Translations under genes and position numbers: made by a program
Notes under the pieces: model-generated
Database searches by the model: none
What the model was told of the DNA's origin: nothing
What the model saw: only the letters and a program-made list of their open reading frames with translations
In this document: positions 22,512 through 33,039 of the stretch, in pieces
Position numbering within the stretch: position 1 is the stretch's first letter
Layout of the letters: every line of letters begins with the position of its first letter
DNA from: Siphonodentalium dalli
Taxonomy: Eukaryota; Mollusca; Scaphopoda; Gadilida; Siphonodentaliidae
NCBI GenBank assembly: GCA_032622095.1
Contig: CP136062.1
Location: 226,564,578-226,628,577, forward strand
Length of the DNA stretch: 64,000 nt
Direction of reading: 5' to 3'

Positions 22512-23482
22512 CCTTTCACTCTATCTTGGACACAGCTGTTTTTCTCTATCTTGGACACAGCCATTTCGCTCTATCTTGGACACACCCCTTTCGCTCTATC
22601 TTGGACACAACTCTTTCGCTCTATCTTGGACACACCCATTTCGCTCTATCTTGGACACACCCCTTTCACTCTATCTTGGACACACCCCTTTCAATCTATT
22701 TTGGACACACCCCTTTCACTATATCTGGGACACACCCTTTTCACTCTATCTTGGACACAACCATTTCGCTCTATCTTGGACACACCCCTTTCGCTCTATC
22801 TTGGACACACCCATTTCGCTCTATCTTGGACACGCCCCTTTCGCTCTATCTTGGACACACCCCTTTCACTTTATCTTGGACACACCCCTTTCCCTCTACA
22901 TTGGACACACCCCTTTCCCTCTACATCGGACACACCCCTTTACCTCTACCTTGGACACACCCCTTTCACTCTATCTTGGACACACCCCTTTCACTCTATC
23001 TTGGACACAGCCCTTTCGCTCTATCTTGGACACACCCCTTTCGCTCTATATTGGACACACCACTTTCCCTCTACCTTGGACACACCCCTTTCCCTCTACC
23101 TTGGACACACCCCTTTCGCTCTATCTTGGACACACTCCTTTCCCTCTACCTTGGACACACCCCTTTCACTCTATCTTGGACACACCCTTTCCCTCTACCT
23201 TGGACACACCCCTTTCACTCTATCTTGGATACACCCCTTTCCCTCTACCTTGGACACACCCCTTTCCCTCTACCTTGGACACACCCCTTTCGCTCTATCT
23301 TGGACACACTCCTTTCGCTCTATCTTGGACACAACCCTTTCCCTCTACCTTGGACACACCCCTTTCGCTCTACCATGGACACACTCCTTTCCCTCTATCT
23401 TGGACACACCCCTTTCCCTCTACCTTGGACACACCCGTTTCACTCTACCTTTGTAACACCCCTTTCACTCTATCCTGGACAC
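22512..23482. repeat. 25-bp minisatellite, about 39 copies
   Basis: The unit CCCCTTTCGCTCTATCTTGG plus 'acaca' repeats with point variation (CGC/CAC/CCC, TATC/TACC). Since 25 is not a multiple of 3 and no register contains a stop, all three forward frames stay open for over 330 codons and encode shifted versions of one repeat (SLYLGHTPF, ALSWTHPF, RSILDTP). This is a periodicity effect; nothing supports translation. Confidence 0.95.
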
Positions 23483-23664
23483 TCTGCTGAAAACCAGCTG
23501 CCATACATGGCTTACATACAACCCAAGGAACTGACTTGAGGCTACGTTCACCAGTCCTCAAAATTGGCCACAGCAATAAGCAATGCCATTGGAAATGCAA
23601 ATTTTCAAATTAAATCCCATTACTCAACAAAAACTGAATGGGTAAAACCCATTGTATTTAAATG

Positions 23665-25344
23665 CACTGTGGGGGAACTACTCCTGGCGATTTGGTTCTC
23701 TTCCTCGCATTATTTACATTCTCTACCGAGCAACGTTTCCGATTCTTTGCATTTTTGCTCATTTTCGTGACCTCATCATACTCACAGCAAGTTTTCTGCC
23801 ACATGTTACCTCGCATTATTGCAACAGAAGGAGCAATCGATACACAAGTGACGATTAGTAATATATGTCCCAAAATCCGGTCAGTTTATCGTCATAATTT
23901 AAAATGTTTTGGGAAATTACTCGATATTTGTCAGTTGTGAGGAAAAATTTTCATTTCCACAACAATTTTACAAACTAATACTCATAAAAATTCGTCGTAA
24001 CTTTTAAAATATGTCGCCCGTGACATCCACTGGGGGATGCTAAAAAAATTAACTATAAATCACATTTTTTTTATAGAAAAGAAGCTATAATAAAACTCTG
24101 GTGAAGGTTCCGGTTCTCTGTTGAGGACTCCCGATTCTTTGCAATTTACTCGCGGTGGCTCCGGTTCTCTACATATGGGCCGAGTAGATTTTACATGACC
24201 ACATCTAACGCCAAAGTCATGGTCAAACAATTATTGGGCTAAAACAAGATATTGTATTGGGTTCATATTACCTAAATATTGTTATCTGCTCACAATTATA
24301 ACATATCTTTTTCACAAAGTTACGACATGCAAACAATTACTGAGCACATATCATATTGTTGTTTCTTACAGACATTATTTCTCTTCGCGTACACGTACAT
24401 TTGACATATCTAGTTCCTGAAGTTTCTGTAATAATTGAGAGGTATAACATAAGAAGTTTCAACCAAAGGTTCATAAATTTGTCACTGGGCTATAGTTGTT
24501 TTGTTATATTTTTAGTACAAACTGGGACATGAATTGTGACTATTATTAGAACTATATGACATTATTGGAAACAATTTTATGATACTTTTAAGTGAATCAT
24601 ATGTAATAGTTATGTGTTTCTCTTGTCAATGTTTAGGCGCAGCGAAGCAAATACGTCTGCCAACATGTTTAGTATTATTTTTGACCCTTTATGAGCTCGA
24701 AATATAGGTCAAGTTCGGTCCGCTCAATTTTGCCGTAGTGATGGCCTACTTTTCGACTTAGAATTTTGTCGTTTTGAGGTTTCTGGATGATAACTTTAGT
24801 TTATGTGATCTGATCTGACCCAAAAAAAAATTTGTGAGTTTATGAGCTCCAAATACTGGTCAAGTTCGAATATGGGTTTTTGTAATTTTGTAATTGCAAT
24901 TAAGTGTTCTTAGAACCAGCTGCATTATAGATGTGTCAATGGATCTGAATACACATGTCAATGCATATGGCTGCCGCTCGTCATGTGTCAGGTTTATTAC
25001 TAATAATGCAGTCATATTGGCAGAAATCAAGCAGACGGCATATACTACTTTATCTAAGGCAGAGAATCAAGCTATTTGCGGAGAACCGAGCGCTCGGTAG
25101 AGAATCAGAGTCCTCAGCAGAGAATCGGAATCGGAAAATAAAAAGTAAATTTCTGTGCATTTCGAGATTACTTTTTTACTTTTTTTTACACAGACTGATA
25201 CAGCGACCATAATTTCACGATAGCGTTATCAAACTCAGGAAACACTGTTCTAATTTTATTTATTTATTTATCAGAATCGTGGCTCAAAAATGCTCACGAA
25301 ACTCGGTAGAGAATCAAATTGCCAGGAGTAGTTCCCCCACAGTG
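23665..25344. mobile_element. V element with 8-bp target duplication TTTAAATG
   Basis: CACTGTGGGGGAACTACTCC plus 'tggcgatttg' at 23665 is matched by its inverse at 25311-25344. Directly outside both ends lies TTTAAATG (23657-23664 and 25345-25352), a perfect 8-bp duplication. An 8-bp duplication is the hallmark of hAT (also P-type) transposition. The 1.68-kb interior has related internal words ('ggttctctaccgag', 'ggttctctgttgagg', 'gagaatcggaatcgg') but no transposase frame. Confidence 0.85.
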
Positions 25345-25741
25345 TTTAAATGTCCTTTTTTCCCATGGTAGAGCATCAGCGTACCAAAGATCATTCATAT
25401 CCGACAACCGATATAGAGCTCAAACATTTGGATGGAAGAAAACAGACGGATACACAGACAGACTGAACCCATTTCAATATGCCCGCCAAACTTCATTTGC
25501 AGTGGATAATAACCTGGGCCCGAATGCCATCCCAGCCTCCGTTAGATCTAAAATATCCTGGAATTATTGTCCAAGGTTATAAAAGCTTTAAGTTTTAACA
25601 GCATTAAGCTATTTTTGCAAGGACTGTCAGTATTTTAAAGATGTTTTTACCGGATAACATGACATAATAATGTTTATAAACATGGGATAAAAAACAATAG
25701 TTGCACATGATTTGTTTCTTATTATCAGAGTAGTTTCTTAC

Positions 25742-25893
25742 CTGGAATAGTAACAGACTTCTGGATACTTGGAATTTTACCACTAATTCTTGCAGTGTAA
25801 GAAATGGTACCAGAAACGGGACTCAGAACCTGAGCAACTACAACACATGTCTGACCCGCTCGACATAGTTTAGGAAATGTTACCAAGTAGTTC
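25742..25893 (-). CDS. Exon of alpha-2-macroglobulin/TEP-like protein (start of MG1)
   Basis: On the minus strand, acceptor 'cattttattttccag' precedes base 25893 and donor GTAAGAAAC follows base 25742. The 152-bp exon is phase 1 at both ends and encodes 50 full codons without a stop. It begins NYLVTFPKLCRAGQTCVVV and continues QVLSPVSGTISYTARISG. The YLVT.PK..RAGQ pattern is the conserved opening of macroglobulin domain MG1 in CD109, TEP and alpha-2-macroglobulin proteins, just after the signal peptide. The gene runs right to left, so the signal-peptide exon should lie above 25.9 kb and the next known exon is at 14444-14591. Phases do not join directly (1 versus 0) and about 20-30 residues of MG1 are missing between them, so at least one more exon is expected in the 10-kb interval. 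Confidence 0.85.
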
Positions 25894-25950
25894 CTGGAAA
25901 ATAAAATGAAAGGTTCTATGCAGAGAAGGATCCAGGGATGTTTTGATACC

Positions 25951-26115
25951 TGTTACAGATTTGGGCTCCCAAACTCTGGAGACCCAAATTCCAAGTGGAT
26001 AGTATTTATTCAAGTTGGATTTTCCATATTTTCAAGGAATTTTTCTATAATTAACAACATGTACTAGTAATGCAAATCATCAACCTGCAGATGTTATAGT
26101 CTATTATATAGAGCC
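25951..26115. repeat. G-family repeat, copy 1
   Basis: It shares 'tgggctcccaaactctggag', 'gattttccatattttcaagg' and a final 'atagagcc' with 56439-56585 (diverged). It lies next to the MG1 exon here and next to the FEN1-like frame there. Confidence 0.4.
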
Positions 26116-26234
26116 TTTATTTGCACAATCAAGTGTCCAGTACTGAATATTTTAACATCCAAATTTATATGGGGACATACTAGTACTCAAATACAGAACA
26201 GGTGTCCCCAAAAAATCTCTGGATCCTTCCCTGG

Positions 26235-26703
26235 TTCTATGACAATGACACTGTAGTTCAACTTGGCAAGGGATTCGTAAAGAAAGGGTTATTTTTACCC
26301 TGTACCAATGCATTCTCTTATATATGCGAGTCGACCATAGGTCGCCTCGCATATATAAGAGAATGCATTGGCCTAACAATTTTTTATCATTTTTTTAAAA
26401 TAAATGTTTCTTAAAAATTTTAGGACATAAAATAAAAAAACATCCATTACCCTGCAGGGAGCCCCACACATATATAGAAGCATATAGAATAGTGTCATCT
26501 GCTCATGTTTGTCTGGGGCTCTGTATGGGTGAAATTATAGAATTGTTCAAGAATACAAGAAAAAATTATTAAAATTGTAAACAATTGTTAGGCCAATGCA
26601 TTCTCTTATATATGCGAGGCGACCTATGGTCGACTCGCATATATAAGAGAATGCATTGGCACAGGTTCTATGACACTGTAGCTCAACTTGGCAAGGGATT
26701 TGT
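26235..26703. mobile_element. Remnant with two shared palindromes between ~35-bp direct repeats
   Basis: Palindromes at about 26304-26373 and 26591-26660 have the same sequence as in families A and B, in opposite orientation. The outer CCCTTT termini are lost. Both sides carry 'ttctatgac', 'actgtagttcaacttggcaa' and 'gggatt' (26235-26275, 26666-26701), a word also found at the left edge of the K array (31711). The spacer contains a segment ('gtcatctgctcatgtttgtc') related to 38298-38337. Confidence 0.65.
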
Positions 26704-27003
26704 TTGAATATGTTATTTATTCTGTGCCAGCAAGTATTACTATTAGTGAGGCATAATGCTATTGTTAATTAAACAATGTTTTTGTTTCAGATAACGTGGT
26801 ATTATCTTTCATAACAGATATGTCCCTCTTTGATAATTATTATATAATTCAACTTCCAAGACAGAGCTCGCAAATTTCATTCAAACATGCCGTGCAATTG
26901 ACAGTGCACCTGCATTTTCAACAAACGAAGGACTGCCAGCAAGTGTAATGCCAAATGTAAAAAAAACATCTCCTTTCACAAAAAATCGGCATGGTATTAT
27001 ATA
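26704..27003. other. No recognisable feature
   Basis: AT-rich DNA without repeats or supported exons. Confidence 0.35.
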
Positions 27004-27322
27004 ATGTCCTTATATATTTCCTGTATCCGCGCATGTCCGTATATATTTCCTGTATCTGTGCATGTCCGTATATATTTCCTGTATCCGTGCATGTCAGTAT
27101 ATATTTCCTGTATCTGTGCATGTCCGTATATATTTCCAGTATCCGTGCATGTCCGTATATATTTCCTGTATCTGCGCATGTCTGTATTTATTTCCAGTAT
27201 CCGTGCATGTCCGTATATATTTCCAGTATCAACGCATGTCCTATATATTTCCAGTATCAGCGCATGTCCAATATATTTCCGTATCCACACATGTCCTTAT
27301 ATATTTCCGGTATCCGCGCATG
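27004..27322. repeat. 29-bp minisatellite, about 11 copies
   Basis: The unit 'gcatgtccgtatatatttcc' plus 'tgtatccgt' repeats with small changes and shortened units toward the right. Open frames on both strands are by-products. Confidence 0.9.
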
Positions 27323-27426
27323 TTCACATACACATTAGTCACCTCGATTATGCATTTTATATTCTGCAAATTAGGGGATACAGAAACTTACCAGAAAGTA
27401 AAAAGTTACTATGAAACAATGTTAAT

Positions 27427-27587
27427 AGAAGAGAATGAACTGGCTTAGAAGGTCAATGTAAATATTGTTAGGCCAATGCATTCTCTTATATGTGCGAGGT
27501 TCTCTATGGAGACTCACATATATAAGAGAATTAATTGGCACAGGGCTTTCGCAAAATTTCTGGAAGCTCCAGTCATGGAAGAGTTAA
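27427..27587 (-). mobile_element. Family C element, C2 (truncated)
   Basis: It contains 'ggcttagaaggtcaatgtaa', a palindrome with altered loop ('gcgaggttctctatggagac') and the outer end 'gcaaaatttctggaagctcc', 'agtcatggaagag', TTAA at 27584-27587. The opposite terminus is missing. Confidence 0.75.
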
Positions 27588-27810
27588 ATAAGGTGAGCTG
27601 GTATGGTAACAAGTTACTCACAGTTTGGTCTGACTCAGATGAACACAGCAGAGGGTTATGAGCCCTATAATATATACTGTTTACAATACATGTAAGTTAC
27701 TCACAGTTGGGCCTGATTCAGATGAACACAGCAGAGGGCTATGAGCCCTATTATAAATATGGACTTCATTCTCTTACTCTATTGCTTCATGTGGTTCAGT
27801 AGGATCTGAA

Positions 27811-28065
27811 AATAAAATCATATGTGGTCCATTAAACAAATCATGTGGTCCATTAAACAAACCATATGTAGTCCATTAAACAAACCATGTGTGGTCAATT
27901 AAAAAAATCATATATGGACCATTAAACACCATGTGGCACATTAAACAAATGATATGTGGTCAATTCAACAAACTATATGTGGTCCATTAAACACATCATA
28001 TGTGGTCCATCAAACAAAATACATGTGGTCCATTTAACACACCATATGGTCCACTAAACAAATGT
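27811..28065. repeat. ~22-bp degenerate minisatellite
   Basis: About eleven units of 'catatgtggtccattaaaca' with insertions and substitutions. Confidence 0.8.
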
Positions 28066-28208
28066 ATGGGTGTACTATGACGAAACCCTGTACTGAATGT
28101 TCTTAGGAATTCAAATGTTTTCATAATGCTTCAAACTTAACATACAAATTTCCCAAACGCTTTCAAATTTTTACATACTTATTTTGTTTATATCCCAGGC
28201 CTCAGGCA

Positions 28209-28452
28209 CAAGGCTGCAAATAGTGTCTATGATTTATAGAATGAGGTCCCCAGATGGTGAATTTAGTGATGCTATCCCACACGGCAGGCAACATCACTAA
28301 ATTCACCCTCTGGGAACCTCATTCTGCTTGTAGGCATCAAGTGCTATGGGAGACAGAATCAGAATCAGATTGAATTTCCCCAGTCGAGGTTGGTGATATT
28401 CACCCTCTGGGGACCTCATTCTGCAGATGTCAGGCACACTAAAATAGGGTTG
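28209..28452. mobile_element. Family D element, D3 (degenerate)
   Basis: It starts 'caaggctgcaaatagtgtc' and ends 'gcacactaaaatagggttg'. The first inner palindrome is good ('gaatgaggtccccagatgg' with 'ctgggaacctcattctgc'); the second arm is mostly lost apart from 'accctctggggacctcattc'. Confidence 0.75.
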
Positions 28453-28796
28453 TTCCCAAACACTCTCACCAATCCATTTGTACATAATTATTTCTTTCTC
28501 TCCCAGGTCTCATGCAGGCAGGTAATTTGTTGCCTGAAAGTTAGTTTGCACCTGTAAAAACTTTCGCTATGAGCACACTGTGAAGGCATCAAGAGCCCTG
28601 GATATTACATGTGTAATTACAGTAATGCAGTTCTGACATAATTGTCCTGAATAATTGCATGATTGACTCTCACTGGATATGTAGAATCTAAGTTTGTTCA
28701 CGTGGAGATATTACCAGCTGTGCAATCATTGGTGGAATTATAAAGCCCTAGTTCACATATTAAGCAACAAGGCACACATTTTTTTCTTACGCATTA

Positions 28797-29080
28797 TATT
28801 AATTCTTGTGTATATATTCTAGAAAGCAATATTCCCCTACAAATGATTACCTGAGAAATTAATTAATTATATTAATTCTTGTGTATATATTCTAGAAAGC
28901 AATATTCCCCTACAAATAATTACCTGAGAAATTAATTAATTATATTAATTCTTGTGTATTTATTCTAGAAAGCAATATTCCCCTACCAATAATTACCTGA
29001 GAAATTAATTAATTATATTAATTCTTGTGTATATATTCTAGAAAGCAATATTCCCCTACAAATAATTACCTCAGAAATTG
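28797..29080. repeat. 73-bp tandem repeat, four copies
   Basis: Units start near 28801, 28874, 28947 and 29020, each with 'aattcttgtgtatatattct', 'agaaagcaatattcccctac' and 'ttacctgagaaattaattaa'. The array ends exactly at the TTAA of element C3. Confidence 0.92.
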
Positions 29081-29305
29081 TTAACCCTTTCATAACTCTA
29101 GCTTCCTGAAATTTTGCGAAAACCCTGTGCCAATGCATTCTCTTATATATGCAAGTCTCCCATAGGGTGCCTCGCATATATAAGAGAATACATCGGCCTA
29201 ACAATATTTTATAGACCTTGTAAGCCAATGCATTCTCTTAGATATGCGAGGCTCCCTATGGAAGACTCGCATATATAATAGAATGCATGGCACCAGACCT
29301 GTTAA
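29081..29305 (+). mobile_element. Family C element, C3
   Basis: TTAA, CCCTTTCATAACTCTAGCTT, 'attttgcgaaaaccctgtg' at left; two palindromes; TTAA at 29302-29305 on the right, but the usual C right end (CAGCGCAGCTCC) is missing. It is directly flanked by tandem arrays on both sides. Confidence 0.75.
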
Positions 29306-29325
29306 CCTAAAAAATTTTGATCAGG

Positions 29326-29806
29326 GAGATATGGGTTCTGTATCAGGGAGATTGTGGGTCCTATCAGGGAGATATGGGTTCTGTATCAGGGAGATTGTGG
29401 GTCCTATCAGGGAGATATGGGTTCTGTATCAGGGAGATTGTGGGTCCTATCAGGGAGATATGGGTTCTGTATCAGGGAGATTGTGGGTCCTATCAGGGAG
29501 ATATGGGTTCTGTATCAGGGAGATTGTGGGTCCTAACAGGGAGATTTGGGTTCTGTATCAGGGAGATTGTGGGTCCTATCAGGGAGATATGGGTTCTGTA
29601 TCAGGGAGATATGGGTTCTGTATCAGGGAGATATGGGTTCTGTATCAGGGAGATATGGGTTCTGTATCAGGGAGATTGTGGGTCCTATCAGGGAGATATG
29701 GGTTCTGTATCAGGGAGATATGGGTTCTGTATCAGGGAGATATGGGTTCTGTATCAGGGAGATATGGGTTCTGTATCAGGGAGATTGTGGGTCCTATCAG
29801 GGAGAT
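29326..29806. repeat. Alternating 22/21-bp minisatellite
   Basis: The two unit types are 'tatcagggagatatgggttc' plus 'tg' (22 bp) and 'tatcagggagattgtgggtc' plus 'c' (21 bp). They alternate strictly in the left part, giving a 43-bp dimer, and run as blocks of the 22-bp type toward the right. There are about 22 units. Open frames of up to 200 codons span it only because no unit contains a stop. Confidence 0.93.
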
Positions 29807-29979
29807 TTTTTTCAACCCACGAAATTACTATTTTTCAGATGTAAAATGAAAAGAAGAAGCTTTAATTTATCAATTTATTCAATAAAAACATGTGTATAAA
29901 ATATATTACATAAAATAAACATTTGAACCAAACAATACATTTACCACATTTTCATCACACAATCACTTATTTGTGTTCT

Positions 29980-30430
29980 TTAACCCTTTACCCAACAGAA
30001 CGGCCCTGTGCCAATGCATTCTCTTATACATGCGAGTCGACCATAGGTCGCCTCGCATATATAAGAGAATGCATTGGCTTAACACATATTAAAAATGATA
30101 AAATTGTCAAAGAATGTAGAAAAATATTATAAAAATTGTTTAAAAATGTAAGAAAAAATTATAAAATTGTTAAAGAATGTAAGAAAAAATGGTAAAAAGT
30201 GTTTTTAGGCCAATGCATTCTCTTATATATGCGAGGCGACCTATGGTCGACTCGCATATATAAGAGAATGCATTGGCACAGGGCATAACTGAAACCATCA
30301 CAATGTGGTCAATGAACCAGTTCCAATGATATCCATATTTGTATGGTGTTATTGAGACAGACCGAAGATATTTTAGGCTGTTGAAGCTTTATTTGGGCGT
30401 TTTTGGCCGGTTTGTTGGGTAAAGGGTTAA
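29980..30430 (-). mobile_element. Family A element, A2
   Basis: TTAA-CCCTTTACCCAACAGAACGG at left, 'ccggtttgttgggtaaaggg'-TTAA at right. It has two palindromes and a complete A-specific arm. Orientation is opposite to A1. The spacer is slightly longer, with 'aatgtagaaaaatattataa'. Confidence 0.93.
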
Positions 30431-30508
30431 TATATGCCATTGTGGCACCCTTTGCCAATTTGCTCATTTCTTTAGAAATGTTCAGTTGAAAACAATCACC
30501 ATTTTGGT

Positions 30509-30841
30509 TTAACCCTTTACCCAACAAACCGGCCAAAACCGGCCAAATAAAGCGGTTCATTGACCACATTGTGATAGTTACAGTTATGCCCTGTGCCAAT
30601 GCATTCTCTTATATATGCGAGTCGACCATAGGTCGCCTCGCATATATAAGAGAATGCATTGGCCAAAAAAAAATCTTTTTTTATCACTTTTTACCATTTT
30701 TTCTTACATTCTTTAACAATTTTATAATTTTTAATGTGTTAAGCCAATGCATTCTCTTATATATGCGAGGCGACCTATGGTCGACTCGCATATATAAGAG
30801 AATGCATTGGCACAGGGCCGTTCTGTTGGGTAAAGGGTTAA
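30509..30841 (+). mobile_element. Family A element with internal deletion, A3
   Basis: It has both TTAA flanks and both termini. The A-specific arm jumps from 'ccaaaaccggccaaataaag' to 'cggttcattgaccacattg', losing about 80 bp. Both palindromes are intact. Confidence 0.92.
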
Positions 30842-30846
30842 CTTGG

Positions 30847-30900
30847 TAGCACACAGGCTTTAATGCTGCTCTAGCGCAGCTCCCATCATGAAAAGGTTAA
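30847..30900 (+). mobile_element. Right-end fragment of a family C element
   Basis: 'gctttaatgctgctctagcg', 'cagctcccatcatgaaaagg', TTAA at 30897-30900. It lies immediately right of A3, which probably inserted into or deleted the rest. Confidence 0.7.
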
Positions 30901-31710
30901 TGCCATTTATTCATATACTATTCTGATAGAGGAGATTAGTCCAATAAATTCTTCGGGTAGCATAGAGAACGGTGGTGTTATATCAGACATATGCCGCGTC
31001 TACATTTTATTTCAGAAATGAACGTAGTACTGTGATATTGTACATTTTTCATGCTATATATTATACTATTAATTTCTTGTTTTCAGTGGGCAAATATTTC
31101 ACTTATCACATTTTTCCGTTGTCAGTCCTTCATAAGCACACAAAAGTGTAATTTCCCACGTATTGCACATATTTGTTTAAGATCTTTTATATTATGTAAC
31201 GGTCATTGTCAAATATATCCGCATGGTTTAATATTGTGGCATTAATTACAGTCCTATTCAATTCTAGGGTGTATAGTTACGCTAATCACGCAAATCGAGT
31301 TAATCATGCCTCTATAGCATTGTTTGTAACTTAGAAACTCTCACAAACACTCATGGATTAAAAGCTACAGTAATTTTTGATAGGAGAATTCGAATTTGGA
31401 GGTTGTTGCTGCCTGACACATTTATCAGTCGGGCTGCATGCTATGCGGTCCGGCGGGATCTCCATTTAGATACTGATATACGATTGTTATGCCAGACAGA
31501 TGGTATATGTATATATTTTTTATTGTTGCTGCTGTTAAATCTGTTGATCAGTGTACACATTAAAATGACTAATTCCCCGACTCTGATCTGTCTTCTTGAA
31601 AATCTACAACCCGGAAATCACTAGGGTTCAATGAGTTTATGATAAACAAAAACAAACCATACCTACCCTCCCCTGCTTTCCTATTATTACAGTTACCTCA
31701 AATGAAAGTG
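30901..31710. other. No recognisable feature
   Basis: Mostly AT-rich DNA. A 73-codon open frame at 31403-31624 has a leucine-rich stretch but no similarity that I recognise and no splice or start context that supports it. Confidence 0.35.
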
Positions 31711-33035
31711 TCAATGACACTGTAGCTCAACTTGGAAAGGGAATAATTTAATGTATTACAGTCAATGGAGCAATTAGGAATGTGGAAAGTTGAATGTCTA
31801 ATACTAGTTTATAGACATGAAGAGAAAAGTAAAATCCAAGATGGCTGCTGGCGGCCATGTTTTCGGCCGAATGACCCCAAAATGAGTCGTCCCCATCTAC
31901 ATGTCATCGTTAACATCCATGACAAATTTTATGACGATCAGACTAAAGGTACGACCTGTAGCCCATGCTAAAGAATTTAGTCATACAAAGAGTAAAATCC
32001 AAGATGGCTGCTGGTGGCCATGTTTTTTTGCCGAATGACCCCAAAATTACTCGTTCCCATCTACATGTCATTATTAACATTCTTGACAAATTTTGTGATG
32101 ATCAGACTAAAGGTAGGACCCGTAGCCCGTGCTAAAGGATTTAGTCATACAAAGAGTAAAATCCAAGATGGCTGCTGGCGACCATGTTTTTTGGCCGAAT
32201 GACCCCAAAATTACTCGTTCCCATCTACATGTCAATATTATCATCCATGACAAATTTCATGATGATCAGACAAACAGTACGACCTGTGGCCCGTGCTAAT
32301 GGATTAAATTTTGAAATCCAAGATGGCCACTGGCAGCCATGTTTTTTGTCCGAATGACCCCAAAATGACTCGTTCCCATCTACATTCCAATTTCAACAGC
32401 CATGACAAATTTTATGATGATCAGACTAAAGGTACGACCTGTAGCCCGTGCTAAAGGATTTAGTCATACAAAGAGTAAAATCCAAGATGGCTGCTGGCGG
32501 CCATGTTTTTGGGCCGAATGACCCCAAAATTACTCGTTCCCATCTACATGTCAATATTAACATCCATGACAAATTTCATGACGATCAGACTAAAGGTACG
32601 ACCTGTAGCTTGTGCTAAAGGATTTAGTCATACAAAGAGTAAAATCCAAGATGGCTGCTGGCGGCCATGTTTTTCGACCGAATGACCCCAAAATTACTCG
32701 TTCCCATCTACATGTCATTGTTAACATCCATGACAAATTTTATGAAGATCAGACAAACAGTACGGCCTGTAGCCCGTGCTAATGGATTGAATTTTGAAAT
32801 CCAAGATGGCCACTGGTGGCCATGTTTATTTTCCGAATGACCCCAAGATTAATCATTCTGGTCTAAATGTTGATGTCAACAGCTATGACAAATTTCATAA
32901 TGATCCGACCAAAGGTACGACCTGTAGCCTGCATTGTTGACGCCTTACGCACACACGCACACACGGACGACGGACGACAAAGCCATGGCAATAGCTCAAA
33001 CTTTACAAAGTAAAGTTGAGCTAATAAAGTGGAAT
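31711..33035. repeat. K-family array, seven ~163-bp units
   Basis: The left edge is 'caatgacactgtagctcaac'. Units begin at about 31831, 31994, 32158, 32317, 32478, 32641 and 32800. Each contains 'aaaatccaagatggctgctg', 'ccgaatgaccccaaaattac', 'tcgttcccatctacatgtca' and 'gatgatcagactaaaggtac'. The right edge is 'acgcacacacgcacacacgg', then 'gcaatagctcaaac' and 'gtaaagttgagctaataaag'. The outer words TAGCTCAACTT are inverted at the two ends, so the whole may be one element with internal tandem units. Short open frames inside are repeat artefacts. Confidence 0.88.
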
Positions 33036-33039
33036 ACTC

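Noticed and set aside
22461-23539. Three overlapping ORFs of 331-337 codons
   Set aside because: They are the three registers of a 25-bp tandem repeat lacking stops; no start, splice or codon-usage support.
27004-27448. ORFs of 97-136 codons on both strands
   Set aside because: Explained by the 29-bp minisatellite.
29244-29899. ORFs of up to 201 codons with GSVSGRYGF-type repeats
   Set aside because: By-product of the 22/21-bp minisatellite.
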